Assembly (NCBI GenBank): GCA_002419385.1
Contig: DIFZ01000018.1
Location: 1-29,454, forward strand
Direction: 5' to 3'
Origin: Geobacter sp. UBA5735
GTDB taxonomy: Bacteria > Desulfobacterota > Desulfuromonadia > Geobacterales > Geobacteraceae
DNA: 29,454 bases
Shown in pieces: positions 7,689 to 15,686 of this stretch (positions within the stretch are counted from its first letter, which is position 1; each line of letters opens with the position of its first letter). The notes below the pieces were generated by a model. That model ran no database searches. It saw only the letters and a list, made by a program, of their open reading frames with translations, and was not told where the DNA came from. A program made the position numbers and the translations under genes.

Positions 7689-9155
7689 ATGAAAAACACA
7701 GAAATTCATCATCTTGTCGAGCATCTTCGTTCTCTGCCGCGTGAAACGGAGTGGGTCGAGTTCAAACACAACAACGCTGATCCGCAGGAAATCGGGGAAT
7801 ACATCTCGGCATTGTCGAATGCCGCTGCGTTGAACCGGCAAAGCCATGCGTATATTCTCTGGGGCGTGGAGGACGGCACGCACAATCTCATCGGCACGAC
7901 ATTCAGTCCACGTCGGAAAAAGAAAGGTAACGAGGAACTTGAAAATTGGCTCCTCCGCATGCTGACACCACGGATCGATGTCCACATCCATGAGGTCAAT
8001 GTCAATAATCTGCCTATTGTGCTGTTTGATATCCAGCCGGCATCGAATCAGCCGGTTGCATTTGGGGGACAGGAATACATCCGTGTGGGCAGTTACAAAA
8101 AAAGACTAAAAGATTACCCGGAGAAAGAGCGAGCCCTGTGGGCCTTGTTCTCTGAGAAGCCCTTTGAAGCAGAAATCGCGCTGACTGGGGCAACAGTGGA
8201 CGACGTATTGACGCTGATTGATTATACGTGCGCCTTTCGACTGCTCGGTATTCCACTGCCTGACAATCGCAAGGCCATCCTGAATCGGTTGCTTGCCGAG
8301 AAGGTTATCCTGACTCGCTCTGGCAACCGTTTCGATATCACGAATATCGGGGCCTTGCTTTTCGCGTTCGATCTCCGTAAGTTTGACCGACTGGGGCGGA
8401 AGTCTCCGCGCGTCATCATCTACAAGGGCGACAACAAGATCCAGGCCATCAAGGAACATCCCGACCCCGGGAGTGACATCCCACGACCCGGTTATGCCAT
8501 TGACTTCGAAACTCTGCTCGGCTGGATCAACGACCAGCTTCCGCAAAACGAGCAAATTGGACAGGCGCTTCGCCGGAAGGTCCGCTTATATCCGGAAGTA
8601 GCTGTCCGTGAAGTGGTCGCCAACGCCTTGATTCATCAGGACTTCAATATCGCAGGTACCGGTCCGATGATCGAACTGTTCGACAGCCGTCTGGAAGTAA
8701 CCAACCCGGGGTTGCCGCTGGTCGAGCCCCTGCGATTCATTGATGAGCCGCCGCGATCCCGCAATGAGGCCCTCGCCGGAATGATGCGCCGCATGAACTT
8801 CTGCGAAGAGCGCGGTAGCGGCATCAAGAAAGTCATAACCGCCGTCGAGGAGTTCCAACTGCCGCCTCCCGACTTCCGCATCACAACACAACACACCATT
8901 GCCGTGCTCTATGCACCCCGTGGGTTTGCCAATATGGACCGCCAGGAACGTATCCGCGCCTGCTACCAGCACGCGTGTCTCTGGTATGTGTCCGGTAAAG
9001 AAATGACCAACACCAGTTTACGGAACCGGCTCAAGATAGAGAAAAGCAACTATTCATCAGCCTCTCACATCATTCGCGCCGCCATTGACGAAGGATTGAT
9101 CCGGCAGGCAGGCGGCTCCCGAAAGGATGCTACCTATGTGCCATTTTGGGCATGA
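7689..9155 (+). CDS. Schlafen/AlbA_2-domain ATP-binding protein inside the BREX operon
   Basis: A 488-residue protein with three parts. Residues about 18-135 form an AlbA_2 (Schlafen AAA_4-type) nucleic-acid-binding domain, with EWVEFKHN at 21-28, SALSNAA at 40-46 and YILWGVED at 55-62. Residues about 290-400 form a GHKL-like ATP-binding domain (HATPase_c_4): REVVANALIHQDF near 306-318, DSRLEVTNPG, and GSGIKK near 377-382. The C-terminal 80 residues look like a winged helix. Such proteins are usually called transcriptional regulators, though the molecular function of most is unproven. It starts 15 bases after brxC with AAGGA at 7677-7681, so it is probably part of the operon. The family is a frequent BREX guest between brxC and pglX. 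It may regulate the operon or serve as a separate defence effector. Confidence 0.85.
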   Translation: MKNTEIHHLVEHLRSLPRETEWVEFKHNNADPQEIGEYISALSNAAALNRQSHAYILWGVEDGTHNLIGTTFSPRRKKKGNEELENWLLRMLTPRIDVHIHEVNVNNLPIVLFDIQPASNQPVAFGGQEYIRVGSYKKRLKDYPEKERALWALFSEKPFEAEIALTGATVDDVLTLIDYTCAFRLLGIPLPDNRKAILNRLLAEKVILTRSGNRFDITNIGALLFAFDLRKFDRLGRKSPRVIIYKGDNKIQAIKEHPDPGSDIPRPGYAIDFETLLGWINDQLPQNEQIGQALRRKVRLYPEVAVREVVANALIHQDFNIAGTGPMIELFDSRLEVTNPGLPLVEPLRFIDEPPRSRNEALAGMMRRMNFCEERGSGIKKVITAVEEFQLPPPDFRITTQHTIAVLYAPRGFANMDRQERIRACYQHACLWYVSGKEMTNTSLRNRLKIEKSNYSSASHIIRAAIDEGLIRQAGGSRKDATYVPFWA

Positions 9156-9280
9156 GTTTTATGTTACGCCATGTGATTGAAAGGCCTGTTTGGTACGGCA
9201 TCTTTTATGCAAGATATTGATAACGTTGTATTTTTTGTCAGAAATTTATGTTACGCCATGTAACTGGGAGGCACTGACCT
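9156..9280 (+). promoter_or_regulatory. Spacer before pglX with a 17-bp direct repeat
   Basis: TTTATGTTACGCCATGT occurs exactly at 9158-9174 and again at 9245-9261, 87 bases apart. Similarity continues downstream of each copy (GATTGAAAGGC against AACTGGGAGGC). In the second copy GTTAC-GCCAT-GTAAC is a perfect inverted repeat. The first copy lies in a 22-codon frame that begins at the overlapping ATGA of the upstream stop codon (9152-9220). The GGGAGG at 9266-9271, 9 bases before the GTG, serves pglX. This could be a pair of operator sites for an internal pglX promoter, or a duplication left by an insertion. Confidence 0.5.
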
Positions 9281-12200
9281 GTGTCCGTACTGCCATCTGA
9301 TCTTCGCAACAAACTTGAGCGCGTCGTCATTGAGGCGCGAGATGCGGCCGAAATTGGCGCGCGGGCGGCCCTGGAATCCCTCGCAGTCAATCATTATGAG
9401 CCGTACCCGCACATGAAGCCGGCCCAGCGGAAGTTACGAAACCATCTTCGCGCACGGGCGCGCCAGCTCGGGGATCGCAAGTTGCCCAGAGCGGAAGCCG
9501 GCGGCAAGGATCATAAGATCAATCACCTGGTCGGTGAGTGTGCTTACGAACACTGGCACCAGATGCTTTTTGCCCGCTTCCTGGCTGAGAACAATCTGCT
9601 CATCGAGCCGGAATCAAAGATGGCCATCAGTCTTACAGAGGCTGAAGAACTGGCCGCCGAAGCTGGTGTGGATGTGTGGGTGTACGCTTCGCGCTGCGCC
9701 CAGCGGATGCTGCCACAAATCTTCCGGCCAGACGACCCTCTGCTTCAGGTGACCTTTGCCACCGAGCATATGCTCAAGCTGGAGAAGCTCCTGGCTTCGT
9801 TGCCGGCGGTGGTCTTCACCGCGTCGGACGCGCTCGGATGGGTTTACCAGTTCTGGCAGAGCAAGAAGAAGGATGAGGTCAACCGCTCGGAGGTGAAGAT
9901 CGGGGCGAATGAAATCGCCGCAGTGACGCAGCTCTTTACCGAGCCGTACATGGTGGAGTTCTTGATCCACAACACGCTCGGAGCGTGGTGGGCGGGGAAG
10001 AAACTTGACGCCAAGGACGCTGCCAACGCCAAAACAGAAGACGAACTCCGGGCGAAGCTCGCCTTGCCCGGCGTGACATGGGACTATCTGCGGTTCGTTC
10101 GGGGTGATGACGGCAAGGGCGGGCCATGGCGACCAGCCGCCGGCACGTTTGACGGTTGGCCGAAGATTGCCAAAAGCATCAAAGGTCTCGATCCCTGCTG
10201 TGGGTCTGGACACTTCCTTGTTGCGTTTCTCCGTCACCTCGTGCCGATCCGCATGACCGAGGAAGGTTTGTCGGCGCGTAAGGCTGTCGATGCAGTGCTC
10301 CGTGACAACATCCACGGCTTGGAGATTGATGAGCGCTGCTGCCAGATTGCCGCCTTCGCTCTGGCACTGGCCGCCTGGACATACCCTGCGGCTGGCGGCT
10401 ACCGGCCGCTGCCAGAACTCCACATTGCCTGCACCGGCATCGGACCGCAAGCAACCGAGGAACAATGGGTTAAACTTGCTGAAAAGTCAGGCATGCCAAC
10501 GCAAACGGATGAGCAAGAGCGTGTCAAGAATGGATTGTTGAATCTGCACCGCCTCTTCTCCCAGGCACCAACGCTGGGGTCGCTCATCGATCTCAAACAG
10601 CTCAAAGCAAACGTTTTTGCCGCTGGTTACGAGACAATACAGCCATACCTGGCTGCAGTCCTTAAAACAGAGAAGGCCGATGATGAAACCCGCGAGCAGG
10701 CCATCGCCGTCGCCGGCATGGTTAAGGCCGCCGAACTGCTGGCCGGTGAATACACGCTGGTAATTACAAACGTGCCGTATTTGGGGAGGGCCAAGCAAGA
10801 CGAGACGCTCAAGGTCCATTTGGCGGAACACTTCCCCGAAGGGAAAGCCGATTTGGCCACAGCGTTCGTCCAGCGATGCTTGCAATTCTGTACGAAGAAC
10901 GGGTCCATCGGGTTGGTTACGCCGCAGAATTGGTTGTTCCTTTCAGGGTACAAACGATTGCGGGAGCGATTGTTGCGGAGAGATTCTCTTGAGCTTGTCG
11001 CTCGGCTGGGGGAATCAGGCTTTGCCAGCAGTGCGGCCGCGGGAGCATTCACGGCCCTCTTCGTAGCACGACTTGGAGCTGGTGCCTTCGACACCATCAG
11101 TGGCGAAATCGTGAAGGCGGCCTGCGTTAGCATAAGCAATGCGCCCATCCCAAGTAGCACCGCCGCAATGTGCTTTTCTGGAATAGACGTGTCGGACGCA
11201 ACGTCCCCAGCAGATAAGGCGACGGGGCTCGCTCATGCGAACATTTCTTGCGTTAGCATTGATAGCCAACTTCTTTCCCCAGATTTTAGGATATCTTTTT
11301 ACGAGCAACAGGGAGGCCCAAGTCTACAGTCCGTGGCTGACTGCTATCAGGGTGTAGTTACAGGTGACATCGAGCGGTTTACGCGCACATACTGGGAAGT
11401 TCCTAAGAATGCATCCGTGTGGGTTCCATTTCGCCGCAGTAACAACTCGGCAAAATCTTATGGTGATGTGTCGGAGGTATTAATGTGGGAGGGCGGACAC
11501 GGCCGACTACACGAGTACGCTGCTCAGACTCGCGACCAATTGCACGATATGCACGAAAGCGGGAATTTGGCATGGGGCAAGACGGGCGTTGCGATAAACC
11601 GCATGCGCGATCTGCATGCTGTCCCTTACTATGGCGAACACTTCGACAACAATGTTGCTGTCCTATTTCCCAAGAGCGAGTCATGTTCCTTTGGGTCCCT
11701 ACTCACCTTTTGTCAATCGGATCAGTTCGCCTCGCTTGTTAGATCGTTGGATCAGTCTTTAAAGGTAACTAACCGGACGCTGTTGAAGATCCCGTTCGAT
11801 CCCGCGGAGTGGCGGGTTTCTTCCTGTAGAGACGGGGAGGGCGTCTTCCCAGAGCCATACACGGAAGATCCCTCCCAATGGGTCTTCCATGGCTGGCCGG
11901 AGGGATCGGACGCGCCGCTTCAAGTTGCCGTCGCCCGGCTCCTGGGCTATCGCTGGCCGGCAGAACTTGACGGCAAGATGCGCCTTAGTGAACGCTCGCG
12001 GATGCTTGTCAAACGGTGCGAGGGGCTCGCGAAGTTCGCAGACAACGACGGCATCGTTTGCATCCCCGCCGTCCGCGGCGAGTCACCCGCTGCCGAACGG
12101 CTTGAATCTTTGCTCAGTGCGGCGGGCATTAAATCGGATAAGATGCGGGAACTGGCCGGTGGGACCGACCTCGACGACTGGCTGCGCAACGGCTTCTTCG

Positions 12201-12823
12201 AGAAGCACTGCAAACTGTTCCATGACCGGCCGTTCGTGTGGCATATCTGGGACGGTCGCAAGCGCGACGGTTTCCATGCCCTGATCAACTATCACAAGCT
12301 TTGCGAAGGTGGCGGCAAAGGTCGGCGCCTACTTGAGAGCCTTACCTATGCCTACCTCGGCGAGTGGATCACCCGACAGACGGACGGTGTAAAACGCGGC
12401 GAAGAGGGTGCGGAAGATCGTCTGGCTGCGGCGCTGGAACTCCAGAAACGACTGGAGGCGATTCTGGCCGGTGAGCCGCCTTTTGACATTTTTGTCCGCT
12501 GGAAGCCTTTGCACGAGCAATCCATCGGCTGGGAGCCGGACATCAACGACGGCGTCAGACTGAATATCCGCCCGTTCCTTGCGTCAGACCTTCCCGGTGG
12601 TCGATCCGGCGCAGGTATTCTCCGTTACAAACCGAACATCAAGTGGACGAAGGATCGCGGCAAGGAGCCGATGCGCCCGAAGGCGGAGTATCCATGGTTC
12701 TGGACCTGGGACGAGAAGGCCGAAGACTTCGCCGGCGGTAAGACGTTCGACGGCAATCGCTGGAATGATTGCCACTATACAAACAAAGTCAAACAGACAG
12801 CAAGGCAGGAGACAAAGAAATGA
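9281..12823 (+). CDS. pglX: BREX type 1 adenine-specific DNA methyltransferase PglX
   Basis: A 1180-residue class I N6-adenine methyltransferase. In type 1 BREX it methylates an adenine in a short non-palindromic motif, marking host DNA as self, and is also needed for defence. The SAM-binding motif I reads GLDPCCGSGHFL at residues 302-313. Motif IV reads NVPYLG at 497-502, a variant of NPPY/DPPY. The later region (from about 640) is the likely target-recognition and specificity part, ending with WFWTWDEKAEDFAGG. Length and architecture are normal. The start is GTG, fixed by GGGAGG at 9266-9271 with a 9-base spacer. The stop codon overlaps the next gene (ATGA at 12820-12823). Confidence 0.95.
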   Translation: MSVLPSDLRNKLERVVIEARDAAEIGARAALESLAVNHYEPYPHMKPAQRKLRNHLRARARQLGDRKLPRAEAGGKDHKINHLVGECAYEHWHQMLFARFLAENNLLIEPESKMAISLTEAEELAAEAGVDVWVYASRCAQRMLPQIFRPDDPLLQVTFATEHMLKLEKLLASLPAVVFTASDALGWVYQFWQSKKKDEVNRSEVKIGANEIAAVTQLFTEPYMVEFLIHNTLGAWWAGKKLDAKDAANAKTEDELRAKLALPGVTWDYLRFVRGDDGKGGPWRPAAGTFDGWPKIAKSIKGLDPCCGSGHFLVAFLRHLVPIRMTEEGLSARKAVDAVLRDNIHGLEIDERCCQIAAFALALAAWTYPAAGGYRPLPELHIACTGIGPQATEEQWVKLAEKSGMPTQTDEQERVKNGLLNLHRLFSQAPTLGSLIDLKQLKANVFAAGYETIQPYLAAVLKTEKADDETREQAIAVAGMVKAAELLAGEYTLVITNVPYLGRAKQDETLKVHLAEHFPEGKADLATAFVQRCLQFCTKNGSIGLVTPQNWLFLSGYKRLRERLLRRDSLELVARLGESGFASSAAAGAFTALFVARLGAGAFDTISGEIVKAACVSISNAPIPSSTAAMCFSGIDVSDATSPADKATGLAHANISCVSIDSQLLSPDFRISFYEQQGGPSLQSVADCYQGVVTGDIERFTRTYWEVPKNASVWVPFRRSNNSAKSYGDVSEVLMWEGGHGRLHEYAAQTRDQLHDMHESGNLAWGKTGVAINRMRDLHAVPYYGEHFDNNVAVLFPKSESCSFGSLLTFCQSDQFASLVRSLDQSLKVTNRTLLKIPFDPAEWRVSSCRDGEGVFPEPYTEDPSQWVFHGWPEGSDAPLQVAVARLLGYRWPAELDGKMRLSERSRMLVKRCEGLAKFADNDGIVCIPAVRGESPAAERLESLLSAAGIKSDKMRELAGGTDLDDWLRNGFFEKHCKLFHDRPFVWHIWDGRKRDGFHALINYHKLCEGGGKGRRLLESLTYAYLGEWITRQTDGVKRGEEGAEDRLAAALELQKRLEAILAGEPPFDIFVRWKPLHEQSIGWEPDINDGVRLNIRPFLASDLPGGRSGAGILRYKPNIKWTKDRGKEPMRPKAEYPWFWTWDEKAEDFAGGKTFDGNRWNDCHYTNKVKQTARQETKK

Positions 12824-14607
12824 TAAAGTCGGCACAGAACAGACCCATTTCAGAGCTGTTAAGTATCGATTCAAACTGGCTTTTCCGAGTGCCTCGATAT
12901 CAGCGAGAGTATGTCTGGCGGCGCGACGATTGGGCGAATCTGTTCGATGACCTGTGGGAGAACCCGCCGGGTTATTTCCTGGGATCGATGATCTGCATCA
13001 ACCATACTCCGGGGACAATGCAGGTTCAGAACTTGGAGGTGGTGGACGGTCAACAACGTCTGACTACGCTGTCACTTTTATACGCGGCGATCTATTCTTG
13101 CCTTGCCAAATGCGGAGGTGGGGATGAAGATGTTAAAAACGAGTTGTTCATTCTGCGTCACCGCCTTGTTTTCAAAGGTCCGAAAAAATTGCTCCGTCTG
13201 GAGCCCTCTTATCAGGGTAACAATTATCACGACTATCGCTCTATACTTCAGGAAGCAGGAATCCTTGCCGGCGATAAAATTCTCCCCAATGCAGGCAACC
13301 GTAGACTTTTCAAAGCATACCGGTTCTTTATTGGCAGGCTTGATGAGCTGGACGACAAGGGCAAGAAGGTGTTCGACCCAAAGCGTCTTCAGATGTTTCT
13401 GGATCGTTTAAACCAGGCCTCTCTCGTGACGATCGAAGTGGGCTCGCATGCCGATGCATTTACGCTCTTTGAGTCTCTGAACAACCGCGGGGTGCCTCTT
13501 TCCGCCCTGGATCTGATTAAGAACAACATACTGGCCACGCTAGAGAAGAAGACGCCCGAGAGCATTGATGAGAACTTTAATAAGTGGAAAGAATTGCTTG
13601 ACAACTTGTCAGACGACTACACGAACCAGGAGCGCTTTCTCCGTCAATACTACAACGCATTCAAGCATCGCAAGGAAGTCAGCGTTCCTAAAGCGCCCCT
13701 GGCTACGCGCTCGAATATTATTCACATTTACGAAAAACTGATCGATCGGAACGCTGAATGGCTATTTGATGACCTGCTTGAAAAAGCCAAACTCTACGGC
13801 AAGGTGATTGCCCCTCTAAACGACGGCGTACCAAATAGCCTCGCAAAACAGTTGCTCAATTTGGCCCGCATTGGGGGGGCGCCGGCTTATGTGCTCTTCC
13901 TTTTCCTGCTCGCGGAACGACCCAAAGCAAATCTTTCCAGAATATGCGAGTTTCTCGTGCGCTATTTGGTTCGGCGTAATCTTACGGACGTTCCACCGAC
14001 GCGAGATCTTCCCCGCATCTTTATCGATGTCATCAGCAAGGTGAGAGAAAAAACGGATTCGGAGACTGAAAAAACCGTCCGGCATGAACTTTTGACCAAA
14101 GGACGTTTTGCGAGCGATGACGCATTCAAAGATAAACTCTCAGGAAGCATTTACCTGGACAATGTCGATGCGACAAGGTTCATTCTCTGCAGCATTGAAG
14201 AAAAGTATCAAACACGCGAGAAACTCACTGACCTATGGGCACGAGACAAACGGGGAGACTTGATCTGGACTGTTGAACACATCTTCCCACAGGGACAAAA
14301 TATCCCTGATTTCTGGGTAAAGATGATTGCCGATGGCGACGAGAAGAAGGCCCGTGAATATCGTGATGCATACACGCACCATCTCGGTAACCTCACGATT
14401 ACGGGCTACAACAGCAAGCTTGGAAATAAATCATTGGAGGAGAAACGAGACCGAAAAGACGCCAACGGCAGCTACGTCGGATACAAAAATGGACTTTTCC
14501 TGAATAAAGATCTGAAAGGAGCAAAAGCCTGGACTGTCAAAGATATTGATTCCAGAACGCGGTCTCTCGTTTCAGAGGCGATGCGCCTCTTTTCACTGGA
14601 TTCTTAG
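12820..14607 (+). CDS. DUF262/DUF1524 GmrSD-family (BrxU-like) type IV restriction enzyme
   Basis: A 595-residue protein. Its N-terminal DUF262 (GmrS-like, NTP-binding ParB/Srx fold) has PRYQREYVW at residues 25-33, DGQQRLTTL at 76-84 and the LNNRGVPLSALDLIKN block. The C-terminal DUF1524 (GmrD-like) HNH nuclease has EHIFPQ near 486-491 and LGNLTITGYNSKLGN near 522-536, carrying the His and Asn residues of the motif. Fused GmrSD enzymes cut DNA with modified cytosines, and BrxU of the pEFER BREX island belongs to this family. The start at 12820 is supported by AGGAG at 12807-12811 with 8-base spacing and by the ATGA overlap with pglX; an in-frame start at 12769 lacks this. It probably complements BREX against phages whose modified bases escape it. 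Being a BrxU orthologue rather than another DUF262 protein is inferred. Confidence 0.85.
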   Translation: MIKSAQNRPISELLSIDSNWLFRVPRYQREYVWRRDDWANLFDDLWENPPGYFLGSMICINHTPGTMQVQNLEVVDGQQRLTTLSLLYAAIYSCLAKCGGGDEDVKNELFILRHRLVFKGPKKLLRLEPSYQGNNYHDYRSILQEAGILAGDKILPNAGNRRLFKAYRFFIGRLDELDDKGKKVFDPKRLQMFLDRLNQASLVTIEVGSHADAFTLFESLNNRGVPLSALDLIKNNILATLEKKTPESIDENFNKWKELLDNLSDDYTNQERFLRQYYNAFKHRKEVSVPKAPLATRSNIIHIYEKLIDRNAEWLFDDLLEKAKLYGKVIAPLNDGVPNSLAKQLLNLARIGGAPAYVLFLFLLAERPKANLSRICEFLVRYLVRRNLTDVPPTRDLPRIFIDVISKVREKTDSETEKTVRHELLTKGRFASDDAFKDKLSGSIYLDNVDATRFILCSIEEKYQTREKLTDLWARDKRGDLIWTVEHIFPQGQNIPDFWVKMIADGDEKKAREYRDAYTHHLGNLTITGYNSKLGNKSLEEKRDRKDANGSYVGYKNGLFLNKDLKGAKAWTVKDIDSRTRSLVSEAMRLFSLDS

Positions 14608-14698
14608 AAAACCGGTTAGGGTAAGATGTGTCGTTTATGCAAGGCTCTGTATCTTTTACTACAAACGGAACCGCGACAGCGAAGAAAGGAGACAAGTA

Positions 14699-15679
14699 AT
14701 GCCTGCTAACGTTCAGACCATGGCTTACTATGGGGGAATACCCTGGCACGGCCTTGGAAAGCAAGTGCCAAAGGGTATCACTGCCGAAGAGATGATCCGG
14801 TCTGCCGGTTTGGACTGGGAAGTGGCGCTTCGGCCTGCGCGCGGAGCGCGGCAGATCAACCGTAAGGGAGAGTTTTCCCGCTATGAGATCGTGCGCGTAC
14901 CCCGACCAAATACCAAAGAGAATGAAGTCCTTTTTGGCGTCGTCAGCCGCCGGTATCAACCCCTCCAGAATATCGAGGCATTCGAGTTCTTTGATCCGAT
15001 TGTCGGAGAGAGCAAGGCGTATTTTGAGACTGCCGGCGCTTTGGGTGAAGGAGAACGCATCTGGGTGATGGCCAGGATGCCGGGTGCGATGAAGATTGTC
15101 AGCGGCGACGAATGTTTCAAATACCTGCTGTTGTCGAACACGCATTCCGGCGAAGGTTCGGTGATCGTAAAATTCACTACGGTTCGTGTGGTTTGCCAGA
15201 ACACGCTGATGCTGGCAATGGAAGATGGACAGAAAGCCTATCGTGTGCGGCACAGCAAGCAGATGCAATTCAGACTGGAAGAACTTGCGGATTTCCTGTC
15301 GACAATTCAGAAGATCTACCTCAAAGCCGAAGAAGAATTCAAACGAATGGCCAGGATTCAAATGACGGGCAACCGGTTCCATGACTATCTGGATTTAGTT
15401 TATCCACGAACAGAGAATCAGAAGAAGAAGGGCAAGAAGCCAGAGCGATGGGATTATGTGCGTGAAGTCTTCGAGACGCAAAAAGACATCCAGTTGCCCG
15501 GGGTGCGTGGCACTCTCTGGGGTGCGTACAATGCCATCACAAGCTTTGAGGACTATAAACAAACGCAGCAGGAAGAACAGTCTGATCAACGATTAGAGCG
15601 GATATGGTTCGGCAGCGGCGCGGATACGAAATTAAAGGCGCTGATTAAGGCGTCTGAATTGGCCAAATCGTGGAATTAA
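14699..15679 (+). CDS. DUF932 phage/plasmid-like protein inside the BREX operon
   Basis: A 326-residue protein of the DUF932 family (phage/plasmid-like protein TIGR03299). Family features are the early YGGIPWHGLGKQV segment (residues 10-22), the FGVVSRRYQPLQN segment, the LLLSNTHSGEGS segment and TTVRVVCQNTLMLAM. The C-terminal third is rich in Lys and Glu and helical (SDQRLERIWFGSG near the end). The family is common on phages and plasmids, and its biochemical role is unknown to me. AAGGAG at 14687-14691 lies 7 bases before ATG 14699. The frame is open further upstream, but that region lacks a ribosome-binding site and family similarity. It lies 91 bases after the DUF262 gene and 7 bases before pglZ, so it should be co-transcribed with BREX. 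Confidence 0.85.
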   Translation: MPANVQTMAYYGGIPWHGLGKQVPKGITAEEMIRSAGLDWEVALRPARGARQINRKGEFSRYEIVRVPRPNTKENEVLFGVVSRRYQPLQNIEAFEFFDPIVGESKAYFETAGALGEGERIWVMARMPGAMKIVSGDECFKYLLLSNTHSGEGSVIVKFTTVRVVCQNTLMLAMEDGQKAYRVRHSKQMQFRLEELADFLSTIQKIYLKAEEEFKRMARIQMTGNRFHDYLDLVYPRTENQKKKGKKPERWDYVREVFETQKDIQLPGVRGTLWGAYNAITSFEDYKQTQQEEQSDQRLERIWFGSGADTKLKALIKASELAKSWN

Positions 15680-15686
15680 GAGAATC

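Noticed and set aside
9614..10465. Long open frame on the minus strand inside pglX
   Set aside because: It is the antisense shadow of a high-GC gene with clear methyltransferase motifs on the + strand; the translation resembles no family.
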